This document shows positions 1-6,948 of a stretch of 12,365 nucleotides of DNA, in pieces. The stretch lies in the NCBI GenBank assembly GCA_001603615.1, contig LUZL01000011.1, forward strand, positions 1 through 12,365, read 5' to 3'. Origin of the DNA: Bacteroidales bacterium Bact_20. GTDB taxonomy: Bacteria; Bacteroidota; Bacteroidia; Bacteroidales; DTU049. Position 1 is the stretch's first letter. Each line of letters opens with the position of its first letter. The notes under the pieces were generated by a model. That model worked only from the letters and a program-made list of their open reading frames with translations. It ran no database searches and had not been told where the DNA came from. A program made the translations under genes and the position numbers.

Positions 1-5
1 AAGTT

Positions 6-860
6 TTAATGAAATAAAGAGTCAGTCTTCATTTTTATGTATTTATTTACAGAAAATAATGTAGATAACTCTGTTATTATTATTCCTATAATAAATATTG
101 CTACAAAAAGAAAAATAAAATATTGTTGTGTAACTATACCATTTAATTCTGGTATTAGCCTATACAGCTCTCTTATTATGATTTCCAATCCTATTATAGC
201 TATTATAGAAGATATTAATCCTAATATAAACGCATCTAACATAAATGGTTTTTGTATAAAACTTTTTTTAGCTCCGACCAATAGCATTGTTCTTATAGTG
301 AATCTACGACTATAAATGGTAAGTCTTATGGTTAAACTTAAAAGAGTAATAGCTATTACTAAAATTATTATTGCTATTAATAGTGTGATTGTACTTAGAG
401 TATTTTTATTTTTTTCTATTTCAGCTAATACATTTGCAGGATAATATACCTCATCTACTATGTTATTTTGATTTAGCTCTGTAGCTAGATTTTTTATAAT
501 TTGATCATTCAGATATTCAGCAGATATAGTTGCTTCTATGATAGATGGTAGTGGGATATTTTCCATTTGTAAGTTTTCTATTGATAAATCACCAAACTCA
601 GCTTGTAAGTCTTCTATTATCTTAGTGGAGGAGATAAAAGTAACAGAAGAAAATTTTTCGTTTGATTCTAGACTATGCTGTAGTAATGAGATTTCTGCTT
701 CACTAGCAGTAGGTTTTAGCATTATTTGTATAGTGAAATTTTCTTTCAATTTATCTTCTAATGATGTTCCATGTAAATAAATGATGCCAGCTATACCTAA
801 TAATATCAATACCAGACTAAGTGCTATAACTAATATTAAGTGAATACCTCTAAATCTCAT
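6..860 (-). CDS. ftsX: Cell-division ABC transporter permease FtsX
   Basis: The protein is the membrane half of FtsEX, which in other bacteria couples cytoplasmic ATP hydrolysis by FtsE to cell-wall hydrolase activation at the division septum. Four membrane segments are visible: one near the N-terminus (about residues 7-25), then an extracellular domain of roughly 130 residues, then three C-terminal segments. The stretch IRLTIYSRRFTIRTMLLVGA just after the second segment, followed by KKSFIQKPF, is characteristic of FtsX. The length (284 aa) is normal. I start it at the ATG at 858-860. A TTG at 879-881 would add seven residues, but that TTG is the last part of a TAnnTTTG promoter element, so it is probably not translated. 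No ftsE is in the window, which is common because ftsE and ftsX are often unlinked in Bacteroidota. The stop lies at the window edge, so downstream partners are unseen. The family assignment is firm. Confidence 0.93.
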   Translation of the reverse strand: MRFRGIHLILVIALSLVLILLGIAGIIYLHGTSLEDKLKENFTIQIMLKPTASEAEISLLQHSLESNEKFSSVTFISSTKIIEDLQAEFGDLSIENLQMENIPLPSIIEATISAEYLNDQIIKNLATELNQNNIVDEVYYPANVLAEIEKNKNTLSTITLLIAIIILVIAITLLSLTIRLTIYSRRFTIRTMLLVGAKKSFIQKPFMLDAFILGLISSIIAIIGLEIIIRELYRLIPELNGIVTQQYFIFLFVAIFIIGIIITELSTLFSVNKYIKMKTDSLFH

Positions 861-878
861 AATTATATATTTTATATG

Positions 879-886
879 CAAAAATA
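879..886 (-). promoter_or_regulatory. Putative -7 promoter element (TATTTTTG) for ftsX
   Basis: Read on the minus strand the bases are TATTTTTG, an exact match to the Bacteroidota -7 consensus TAnnTTTG. The element lies 18 nt before the ftsX ATG. I see no clear TTG at the -33 position, so this rests on the -7 element and location alone. It argues against the upstream TTG start codon for ftsX. Confidence 0.35.
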
Positions 887-981
887 GATATTTTTAATTT
901 GTTTTTTAATAAAAATTTATTGTTTTGTATTAATTTCAATTAAAAAAAAATAATAATATTTAGTAATTTCGTTAAAAAAAT

Positions 982-2052
982 ATGGCAGCATTAATCATAA
1001 CAATAATTTTAACATTAGTTGTATCTTTTTTTTGTTCTTTAATGGAAGCATCTATTTTATCTGTTACTCCTAGCTATTCTGCTTATTTATCTGCTAATAA
1101 ATCAGATGAGGGCAAAAAATTAGAAAAATTAAAAAAATCTATGGATAGGACTATAACTGGTATTTTAACATTAAATACTATTGCCAATACATTAGGTTCA
1201 GCTATTATAGGTATGTTGGCAGCAAATATATGGGGAAGTAGTGCTGCAGGTATTGTTGGTTTTGTAATGACTTTTCTTGTTCTTTATTTTTCAGAAATTA
1301 TACCTAAAACAATTGGTACATATTATTGGAAAAGACTTTTAACGTGGCAAATTCCGTTACTACTATTTTTACGAAAAATTTCTTATCCATTTTATTTGTT
1401 ATCTCAGGGGCTAATGAGATTAATAGTCCCTAAAACAGAATTTTCTCATACTATTGAAGAGATAAGAGCCTTAGCTCTCATAGGATATCAAAAAGGTGTC
1501 TTAGATAATGTGCAAACACAAGTAATAGATAATACTCTAAAACTGAGAGAATTACCAGTTCATGATATCATGACGCCTAGAACCGTAGCTGTGGTACTTG
1601 ATGAGAATATGACTGTAGGTGAATTAATAAATCTTGAAGATTTTTTTAAATATTCTCGCATACCAGTTTATTCTGGAAATATAGATAATATCACTGGTTA
1701 TGTCTTTAAAAATGATGTTCTCAATGCTTTAATTCATAAAACTGAAAATACTAAATTGAGTGAAATTAAAAGAAAAATTATCATTGTTTATGAATTTTTT
1801 AGTATTAAAAAGGCTATGGATGAAATGATAAAAAATAACGAGCAAATCTCTGTTGTAGTTGATGAATATGGCTCTTTTGTGGGTATCATAACTATTGAGG
1901 ATATCGTAGAAACACTTCTTGGTATAGAAATAATAGATGAGGCAGACCAATATCATGACTTACAAGTGTATGCTAAAAAACTTTGGCAAATGAAAATGAA
2001 TAAGTTAGGAATTTTTAAATCAGAAAATCTAAATAGTGAAAAAGATCAATAG
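982..2052 (+). CDS. CNNM/CBS-domain membrane protein (CorC/HlyC-like hemolysin family)
   Basis: This is an integral membrane protein of the CNNM family, often annotated as hemolysin or CorC-like; characterised relatives act in magnesium or cobalt transport. Residues 1-150 form the CNNM (DUF21) membrane domain with several hydrophobic segments and the typical SEIIPKT motif at 104-110. The cytoplasmic linker leads to MTPR at 197-200, which opens a CBS-domain pair (about 200-255 and 260-318) containing VVVDEYGSFVGIITIEDIVE, the usual signature of the second CBS domain. The protein ends at 356 residues with a short charged tail. It lacks the CorC_HlyC transporter-associated domain of about 80 residues found in longer relatives of 420-450 aa. 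A shorter subfamily of about this size exists, so this need not be a truncation. It is divergent from ftsX and 34 nt upstream of the ABC gene, with which it may be co-transcribed. The transported substrate is not shown by the sequence. Confidence 0.88.
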   Translation: MAALIITIILTLVVSFFCSLMEASILSVTPSYSAYLSANKSDEGKKLEKLKKSMDRTITGILTLNTIANTLGSAIIGMLAANIWGSSAAGIVGFVMTFLVLYFSEIIPKTIGTYYWKRLLTWQIPLLLFLRKISYPFYLLSQGLMRLIVPKTEFSHTIEEIRALALIGYQKGVLDNVQTQVIDNTLKLRELPVHDIMTPRTVAVVLDENMTVGELINLEDFFKYSRIPVYSGNIDNITGYVFKNDVLNALIHKTENTKLSEIKRKIIIVYEFFSIKKAMDEMIKNNEQISVVVDEYGSFVGIITIEDIVETLLGIEIIDEADQYHDLQVYAKKLWQMKMNKLGIFKSENLNSEKDQ

Positions 2053-2086
2053 AAATTTAGCTGCTGGCTTTGAAATATATTAAATT

Positions 2087-3736
2087 ATGATATATAAAAT
2101 TAAAATAGATAATCTCTCTATTTTTAACTTACAAAATAATTGTTTAGTTGATAAAATAAATTTAAATATTGTAGATAATAGCATCACAGCTATTATAGGG
2201 GAAAGTGGCAGTGGAAAAACTCTGACTGCTCATTCTATATTAGGTTTGTTACCAAAAACATTGAATATATCTCCACAAAGTCATATTTATTATAATTTAG
2301 ATAATCAAGAAATAGATTTACTTAAAATAAATAAAAAACAGTGGAGAACATTGAGAAGTAAGAAAATTAGTATGATTTTTCAAAATCCAATGTCTTCTTT
2401 ACATCCTTTAATAAAATGTGGAGAACAAATAGAAGAGGTACTAAAGGTACATACAAAGTACGCAACAAGAAAACGTAAAGAATTAGTTAAGGAGATTCTC
2501 AAGCAAGTAGGTTTCGACAATGCTGATAGGATTTACAATGCTTTTCCTCATCAACTATCAGGTGGAGAGCAGCAGCGAGTTATGATATCTATGGCAATGA
2601 TCACAAATCCAGAAATATTAATTGCTGATGAACCTACTACAGCTCTAGATGCTCAAATACAATTAGAAATTATAAATCTAATAAAACACTTAAAAAATCA
2701 ATTTCATTGTACCGTTTTGTTTATTTCTCATGATCTAACTCTAGTTCGTTCTTTTGCTGATTACATATATGTAATGAAAAATGGTAAAATCATTGAACAT
2801 GGTTCTGTCAATGATATTTTTGATAATCCTACTAATGAATATACTCGCTTATTAATTCAATGCAAACCTACACTTAACTATACTCCACATAGATTGCCTA
2901 CTCTCATGCAGTCAAATGATTTTAGTTTATTTGAAATAAAAACAAATCATAAAGAAATCAATAATGAGATAGTTTTAAATATAAAAAATTTGAACATAGT
3001 TCATCAAAATAAAACTATTTGGGGGCAAACTGTTTATAACCATATTTTAAAAAATATAAATTTTGATGTAAAAAATAATGAGTGTCTAGGCATTATAGGA
3101 GAATCTGGTAGTGGGAAAACAACCCTACTAAAAACTATTCTTGGCTTGATAAAACCTGATAGTGGCATCATAGAATATAAAAATAAAAAATTAGATATCT
3201 TAAATAATAGACCTAAAAGTTTATTAAAAAGTATTCAATGGGTTCAGCAAAATCCTTATACTTCTTTGCCTCCCAATATGACTATAGGTAAGCATTTCAA
3301 TGCAATTTTAAAATTACATAATATCGGCAATACTTTTGAACAGCGTGATGATATTATTAAGAATACTTTAGCATTATGTCAAATGCCACTAGATATTATA
3401 AATCGTTATCCTCATCAGTTTAGTGGAGGACAATTACAGCGATTAGCAATAGCTCAGGCTTTATTAGTGAATCCAGAAATTATATTATTAGATGAACCGG
3501 TCTCATCATTAGATGTATCTATACAAGCAGCTATAATAAATTTACTTAATGACATTAAGGATACTAGGCAGATTACTTATATTTTTATTACTCACGATAT
3601 TATGCTAGCAAATTATTTTTGTGATAGCATAATAGTTTTATATAAAGGTGAAATAGTAGAAAATGGTTTATCTAAAGATATTATTAGCAGACCTCAGCAT
3701 AGCTATACTAAGTTATTAATCAATAGTTTTCAATAA
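2087..3736 (+). CDS. Double-ATPase ABC transporter subunit, dipeptide/oligopeptide (DppD-DppF) type
   Basis: This single chain carries two complete ABC ATPase domains, equivalent to a fusion of the DppD and DppF (OppD/OppF) subunits that energise peptide or nickel importers. Domain 1 has Walker A GESGSGKT at 38-45, Q-loop Q99, signature LSGGE at 157-161, Walker B ending DEPTTALD at 181-188 and switch histidine H215. Domain 2 has Walker A at 338-345, Q-loop near 387, signature FSGGQ at 445-449, Walker B ending DEPVSSLD at 469-476 and H503. Both sets of catalytic motifs look intact, so both sites should hydrolyse ATP. The HSYTKLLI end of domain 2 and NEYTRLLI at 250-257 are typical of the oligopeptide-transporter C-terminal region. 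No permease or substrate-binding protein gene is adjacent, so its membrane partners must be elsewhere and its substrate is unknown. The closest known layout is YejF/GsiA-like double ATPases. Family certain, substrate uncertain. Confidence 0.92.
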   Translation: MIYKIKIDNLSIFNLQNNCLVDKINLNIVDNSITAIIGESGSGKTLTAHSILGLLPKTLNISPQSHIYYNLDNQEIDLLKINKKQWRTLRSKKISMIFQNPMSSLHPLIKCGEQIEEVLKVHTKYATRKRKELVKEILKQVGFDNADRIYNAFPHQLSGGEQQRVMISMAMITNPEILIADEPTTALDAQIQLEIINLIKHLKNQFHCTVLFISHDLTLVRSFADYIYVMKNGKIIEHGSVNDIFDNPTNEYTRLLIQCKPTLNYTPHRLPTLMQSNDFSLFEIKTNHKEINNEIVLNIKNLNIVHQNKTIWGQTVYNHILKNINFDVKNNECLGIIGESGSGKTTLLKTILGLIKPDSGIIEYKNKKLDILNNRPKSLLKSIQWVQQNPYTSLPPNMTIGKHFNAILKLHNIGNTFEQRDDIIKNTLALCQMPLDIINRYPHQFSGGQLQRLAIAQALLVNPEIILLDEPVSSLDVSIQAAIINLLNDIKDTRQITYIFITHDIMLANYFCDSIIVLYKGEIVENGLSKDIISRPQHSYTKLLINSFQ

Positions 3737-3839
3737 GAAAATTTAGTTTATAATAATGATAGTGTAGGGGAGAGTGATGCAAAGAATTGTTAAAAAATAT
3801 TTTCATAAAAAATAAATTTTAGAGAATAAAAAAAATATG

Positions 3840-3847
3840 TAATTTTG
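3840..3847 (+). promoter_or_regulatory. Putative -7 promoter element (TAATTTTG) for the tRNA-Leu pair
   Basis: TAATTTTG matches the Bacteroidota -7 consensus TAnnTTTG exactly. It lies 10 nt before the mature 5' end of the first tRNA, which fits a very short tRNA leader. No clear TTG is present at the expected -33 distance. The rest of the 121-nt gap between the ABC gene and the tRNAs is A/T-rich and shows no other structure I can support. Confidence 0.42.
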
Positions 3848-3857
3848 TAAAAAATTT

Positions 3858-3941
3858 GCCCAGGTGGCGGAATTGGTAGACGCGCTACTTTGAGGGGGTA
3901 GTGCCTGCAAGGGTGTGCAAGTTCGAGTCTTGTCCTGGGCA
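3858..3941 (+). tRNA. tRNA-Leu, anticodon GAG
   Basis: The 84-nt sequence folds as a class II tRNA. The acceptor stem GCCCAGG (3858-3864) pairs with CCTGGGC (3934-3940), and the discriminator base is A3941. The anticodon stem CTACT/GGTAG encloses the loop TTGAGGG, giving anticodon GAG, which reads CUU and CUC leucine codons. The T-arm contains GTTCGAGTC and there is a long variable arm, as expected for leucine. The 3' CCA is not encoded and must be added after transcription. Ten nt, mostly T, separate it from the next tRNA. Confidence 0.96.
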
Positions 3942-3951
3942 TTTTTTTATT

Positions 3952-4035
3952 GCCCGGATGGCGGAATTGGTAGACGCGCTAGTTTCAGGGACTAGTACTG
4001 TCACAGGTGTGCAGGTTCGAGTCCTGTTCCGGGCA
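3952..4035 (+). tRNA. tRNA-Leu, anticodon CAG
   Basis: This is a second 84-nt class II tRNA in tandem with the first. The acceptor stem GCCCGGA (3952-3958) pairs with TCCGGGC (4028-4034), followed by discriminator A4035; CCA is not encoded. The anticodon stem CTAGT/ACTAG is perfect and the loop TTCAGGG gives anticodon CAG, reading CUG. The D-arm block GGCGGAATTGGTAGACGCGC is identical in both genes, consistent with duplication followed by anticodon divergence. The two genes are almost certainly one transcript. Confidence 0.96.
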
Positions 4036-4158
4036 TTAAATGAATTTAAAAAATAATTATTGTTTTTTGTTTTTAAAGTATTTTTTTAACATTACTTAAA
4101 TAAATGTAACAAAAAAGATAATTCTACGTATATATAATTCCTATTTAAAAAATAATTT

Positions 4159-5220
4159 ATGGAACCTAAAAAATTGATGCATTTTAATTTTGACTTACCT
4201 GATGAATTGATAGCAAGATATCCTGTAGAGGAGAGAGATGAGTGTAGATTAATGGTAATACACAAAAAAACAGGTGAAATTGAACATAAGATTTTCAAAA
4301 ACATTACTGATTATTTTGATGATGGAGATGTAATGATAATTAATAATACTAAAGTTTTCCCAGCAAGGTTAATAGCAACTAAAGAACGTACTGGTGCTCA
4401 AATAGAAGTAATACTTCTTAGAGAATTAAATGAAGAGTTGAAATTATGGGATGTAATGGTAGAACCAGCTAGGAAAATTCGTATTGGCAATAAATTGTAT
4501 TTTGGAGATAATGGTGAATTGATAGCTGAGGTGATAGATAATACGACTTCTAGGGGGCGAACTATTCGTTTCCTTACAGAGATGCCTCATGATAAATTTA
4601 TAAAATTATTAAAAAGCTTAGGTGAACTTGCTGTACCAGTAGTATTAGATCGTGCAACTGAACCTATAGATACTGAGTATTTTCAAACAGTTTTTGCTAA
4701 AGTGGAAGGTTCTGTTTTGCCACCTGTTTCTGGGCTACATTTTACAGAGCTATTGATGAAAAGAATGAGAGTCAAAGGTATTGATTTCGCAGAAATAACT
4801 GTTCATATTGGATTAGGTGATTTACGAAAAATTGATGTTCAAGATTTAGCTAGACATAAGATAGATGCAGAAGAGTTTATTATTAATGATGAAGCATGTG
4901 AGATTGTTAATAAAGCTAAGAAAAATAAAAAGAAAATTTGTGTGGTTGGTAATTCTGTGATGAAAGCTGTAGAATCTTCTCATTCTATAGATGGATATCT
5001 AATGCCTGCTCACAGATGGACTTCTCTTTTTATTTATCCACCTTACGATTTTCATGTACCCGATGCTTTTTTGACAAATTTTAATATGCCTTATAGTATA
5101 CCTTTGATGTCTGCAGCTACTTTTGCTGATTATGATCTTATAATGTCTGCTTATGAATTAGCAGTGAAAGAAAAATATCGTTTTCATGTATATGGTGATG
5201 CTATGTTAATAATTGATTAA
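4159..5220 (+). CDS. queA: S-adenosylmethionine:tRNA ribosyltransferase-isomerase QueA, divergent
   Basis: QueA transfers and isomerises the ribosyl group of S-adenosylmethionine onto 7-aminomethyl-7-deazaguanine in tRNA, forming epoxyqueuosine at the wobble position of tRNAs with GUN anticodons. The 353-aa length is normal and the family is clear throughout: RYPVEERDECRLMV (20-33), NNTKVFPARL (62-71), RTGAQIEV (77-84), LWDVMVEPARKIRIG (96-110), SGLHFT (191-196), HIGLG (216-220), YRFHVYGDAMLI (340-351). Several usually invariant positions are changed, however: the expected VGTT(S/V)xR reads VGNSVMK at 263-269, and the expected NFH-P-STLL reads NFNMPYSIPL at 307-316. Catalysis could be altered. 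I start at the ATG at 4159 because the N-terminal strand (LMHFNFDLP) needs residues before Met7. It lies 12 nt upstream of ispD and shares its terminator. Confidence 0.93.
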   Translation: MEPKKLMHFNFDLPDELIARYPVEERDECRLMVIHKKTGEIEHKIFKNITDYFDDGDVMIINNTKVFPARLIATKERTGAQIEVILLRELNEELKLWDVMVEPARKIRIGNKLYFGDNGELIAEVIDNTTSRGRTIRFLTEMPHDKFIKLLKSLGELAVPVVLDRATEPIDTEYFQTVFAKVEGSVLPPVSGLHFTELLMKRMRVKGIDFAEITVHIGLGDLRKIDVQDLARHKIDAEEFIINDEACEIVNKAKKNKKKICVVGNSVMKAVESSHSIDGYLMPAHRWTSLFIYPPYDFHVPDAFLTNFNMPYSIPLMSAATFADYDLIMSAYELAVKEKYRFHVYGDAMLIID

Positions 5221-5232
5221 TATTTTTAGTTA

Positions 5233-5910
5233 ATGGAAAATAATAAATATGCTATTATTTTGGCTGCAGGTAAAAGTAGACGAATGCATAGTAATATTCC
5301 TAAACCATTATTATCTGTTAATGGCAAAAGCCTTTTATGCTATAGTTTAGACTCTTTTATCGGAATAGTACCTATTTCTAATATTATTTTAGTAATAAAT
5401 AGAGCTCATAAAGGAATATTTTTATTATTTTGGCATAAATATCCCGAGTATGACGGCATTAAGACAGTAGTAGGTGGTAAAGAGCGTTTCGATAGTGTAA
5501 AAAATGCTCTCGCTGCATTGCCAGATGATGGAATAGTAGCTATTCATGATGCAGCTAGACCTTATGTACCAAAAAAATTAATTAGAAAAGGTTATAAATT
5601 AGCTAAGGAAACTAATTCAGCCATTCCCTATCATAAAACTTATAATACTGTTAGAATAAAAGATGATGATAAAAATATTCTAATTGATAGAGATAATGTT
5701 ATGTTAATTGATACTCCACAATTTTTTAATATATCTCTCCTCAAACAAGCATATGAACAAGATTATTGCGATAAATTTACCGATGATGCTAGTGTGTGGG
5801 AAAGCAAAAACCTACCACTAAGTTTTTTTGAAGGTACAAGACTAAATCTTAAAGTTACTTATCCTGAAGATTTAATTTTAATTTCTAATATTCTAGAAAA
5901 TTTTTATTAA
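5233..5910 (+). CDS. ispD: 2-C-methyl-D-erythritol 4-phosphate cytidylyltransferase IspD
   Basis: IspD joins CTP and 2-C-methyl-D-erythritol 4-phosphate to give the CDP-methylerythritol intermediate of the MEP isoprenoid pathway, so this organism probably makes isoprenoids by that route. The 225-aa length is typical. The nucleotide-binding loop is AAGKSRRM (11-18) with the lysine of IPKP at 24, where most family members have PKQ. GGKERFDSVKNAL (81-93), AIHDAARPYV (103-112), DTPQFF (160-165), FTDDAS (182-187) and the late lysine in LKVTYPEDL (206-214) are all present, covering the known substrate contacts. It follows queA by 12 nt and is followed by a strong terminator 17 nt after the stop, so queA-ispD forms one transcription unit. 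The two enzymes have no obvious metabolic link. Confidence 0.93.
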   Translation: MENNKYAIILAAGKSRRMHSNIPKPLLSVNGKSLLCYSLDSFIGIVPISNIILVINRAHKGIFLLFWHKYPEYDGIKTVVGGKERFDSVKNALAALPDDGIVAIHDAARPYVPKKLIRKGYKLAKETNSAIPYHKTYNTVRIKDDDKNILIDRDNVMLIDTPQFFNISLLKQAYEQDYCDKFTDDASVWESKNLPLSFFEGTRLNLKVTYPEDLILISNILENFY

Positions 5911-5927
5911 TTTTGCAAATAAAATTT

Positions 5928-5964
5928 TTCCCATGCTAAAAATGTGTGGGAATGTTTTTTTTTT
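5928..5964 (+). terminator. Intrinsic terminator after queA-ispD
   Basis: A 9-bp stem TTCCCATGC (5928-5936) pairs with GTGTGGGAA (5944-5952), allowing two G-T wobbles, around the 7-nt loop TAAAAAT. After two bases it is followed by a run of ten T (5955-5964). This is a textbook Rho-independent terminator and the clearest one in the window. It separates queA-ispD from greA. Confidence 0.88.
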
Positions 5965-5985
5965 ATAAATTATAAACTTATCATT

Positions 5986-6456
5986 ATGGATGAAATAACA
6001 TATTTAACCAAAGAAGGTTTTGAAAATTTTCAAGACAAGCTAAATAAATTAATACATGAGGAGAGACCACGTATAGCTCAAATGATAGCGGAAGCTAGAG
6101 AAAAAGGCGATTTATCAGAGAATGCTGAATATGATGCTGCTAAAGATGCACAGGCTCACCTAGAGTTAGAGATAGCTCAATTACAAAAACTTCTGTCAAA
6201 TGTTAAAATAATTGATGAGACAGAGGTAGATAAATCTCAAGTGAGAATCTTAACTACTGTTACTATAAAAAATTTATCTAATAATCAAACAATTACCTAT
6301 AAAATAGTTCCTGATAAAGAAGCTGACCTAAAGAAAAAACATTTAGCTGTAAATAGCCCTGTGGCTCAGGCTCTTATTGGTAAAAAAGTAAATGATATCG
6401 TCGACATTCAAGTACCCGCCGGCGTTATAAAGTATAAAATTTTAAAAATAGAATAG
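5986..6456 (+). CDS. greA: Transcription elongation factor GreA
   Basis: GreA enters the secondary channel of RNA polymerase and stimulates cleavage of backtracked RNA. Starting at the ATG at 5986 the protein has 156 residues, the usual GreA length. Residues 1-75 form the antiparallel coiled coil; its tip carries GDLSENAEYDAAKDAQ (41-56) with acidic residues D42 and E45, the pair that acts at the polymerase active site. The C-terminal globular domain includes VTIKNL (about 91-96) and ends in VPAGVIKYKIL. An in-frame GTG at 5944 would add 14 residues, but that codon lies inside the terminator stem and encodes a family-atypical extension, so I reject it. The HIT gene begins 2 nt after the stop, a pairing common in Bacteroidota and probably one mRNA. 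Confidence 0.95.
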   Translation: MDEITYLTKEGFENFQDKLNKLIHEERPRIAQMIAEAREKGDLSENAEYDAAKDAQAHLELEIAQLQKLLSNVKIIDETEVDKSQVRILTTVTIKNLSNNQTITYKIVPDKEADLKKKHLAVNSPVAQALIGKKVNDIVDIQVPAGVIKYKILKIE

Positions 6457-6458
6457 CT

Positions 6459-6863
6459 ATGTCTAGTATTTTTACAAAAATTATTAATCGTGAAATCCCC
6501 GCATTTATAGTCGCCGAAGATGAAAATTATTTAGCTTTTTTAGACATTAATCCATTAGCTAAAGCTCATACTTTAGTTGTTCCTAAACAAGAAGTTAATT
6601 ACATCTTTGATTTGGATGATGAAAGCTTAGCTGGATTATGGATTTTTGCTAAAAAAGTAGCTAAAGCTATAGATAAATACATGGAAGGTGAAGCTATCAG
6701 AACAGGCGTTGCTGTCGTGGGTTTAGAAGTACCTCATGCTCATATTCACCTTGTTCCTATCAAAAATGTTACAGATATAGATTTTTCTAGACCAAAATTA
6801 AAATTTAGTCCAGAAGAATTTCAAAATATTGCTGAGGGAATAAAAAAATTTGTAGTTTTATAA
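6459..6863 (+). CDS. HIT-family protein (histidine-triad nucleotide-binding hydrolase)
   Basis: Proteins of this small superfamily bind nucleotides and hydrolyse purine phosphoramidates or dinucleoside polyphosphates. The 134-aa chain shows the N-terminal SSIFTKIINREIPAFIVAED (2-21), the DINPLAKAHTLVVPKQEV substrate-binding region (29-46), and the catalytic triad H93-A-H95-I-H97 followed by LVP, where the central histidine carries the nucleotide intermediate. The family is unambiguous, and it most resembles the Hint branch, but the physiological substrate cannot be read from sequence. It starts 2 nt after greA and is almost certainly translated from the same message. An 85-nt A/T-rich gap follows before era, with no hairpin terminator that I can see. 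Confidence 0.93.
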   Translation: MSSIFTKIINREIPAFIVAEDENYLAFLDINPLAKAHTLVVPKQEVNYIFDLDDESLAGLWIFAKKVAKAIDKYMEGEAIRTGVAVVGLEVPHAHIHLVPIKNVTDIDFSRPKLKFSPEEFQNIAEGIKKFVVL

Positions 6864-6948
6864 TTGATTAATGGTTGTATACTAAACATTATAGCTATTA
6901 TTTACTAATTTATTAAATGAGTTTTTTTATAAATAATTAAAATATTAA

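Noticed and set aside
37..315. Plus-strand open frame antisense to ftsX, and another at 538-780
   Set aside because: Both are low-complexity complements of FtsX coding sequence; FtsX is well supported.
3777..3815. Twelve-residue basic reading frame after a purine-rich GGGAGAG
   Set aside because: It is too short to support, matches no peptide I recognise, and a Shine-Dalgarno-like motif carries little weight in Bacteroidota.
3942..3951. T-run between the two tRNA genes as a terminator
   Set aside because: The preceding structure is the tRNA itself, and the spacing suggests a joint precursor cut by tRNA processing; a functional terminator is unsupported.
5944..5985. GTG start giving greA 14 extra residues
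   Set aside because: The codon lies in the 3' arm of the terminator hairpin, the extension is a run of Phe from the T-tract, and GreA from the ATG at 5986 already has the family length.
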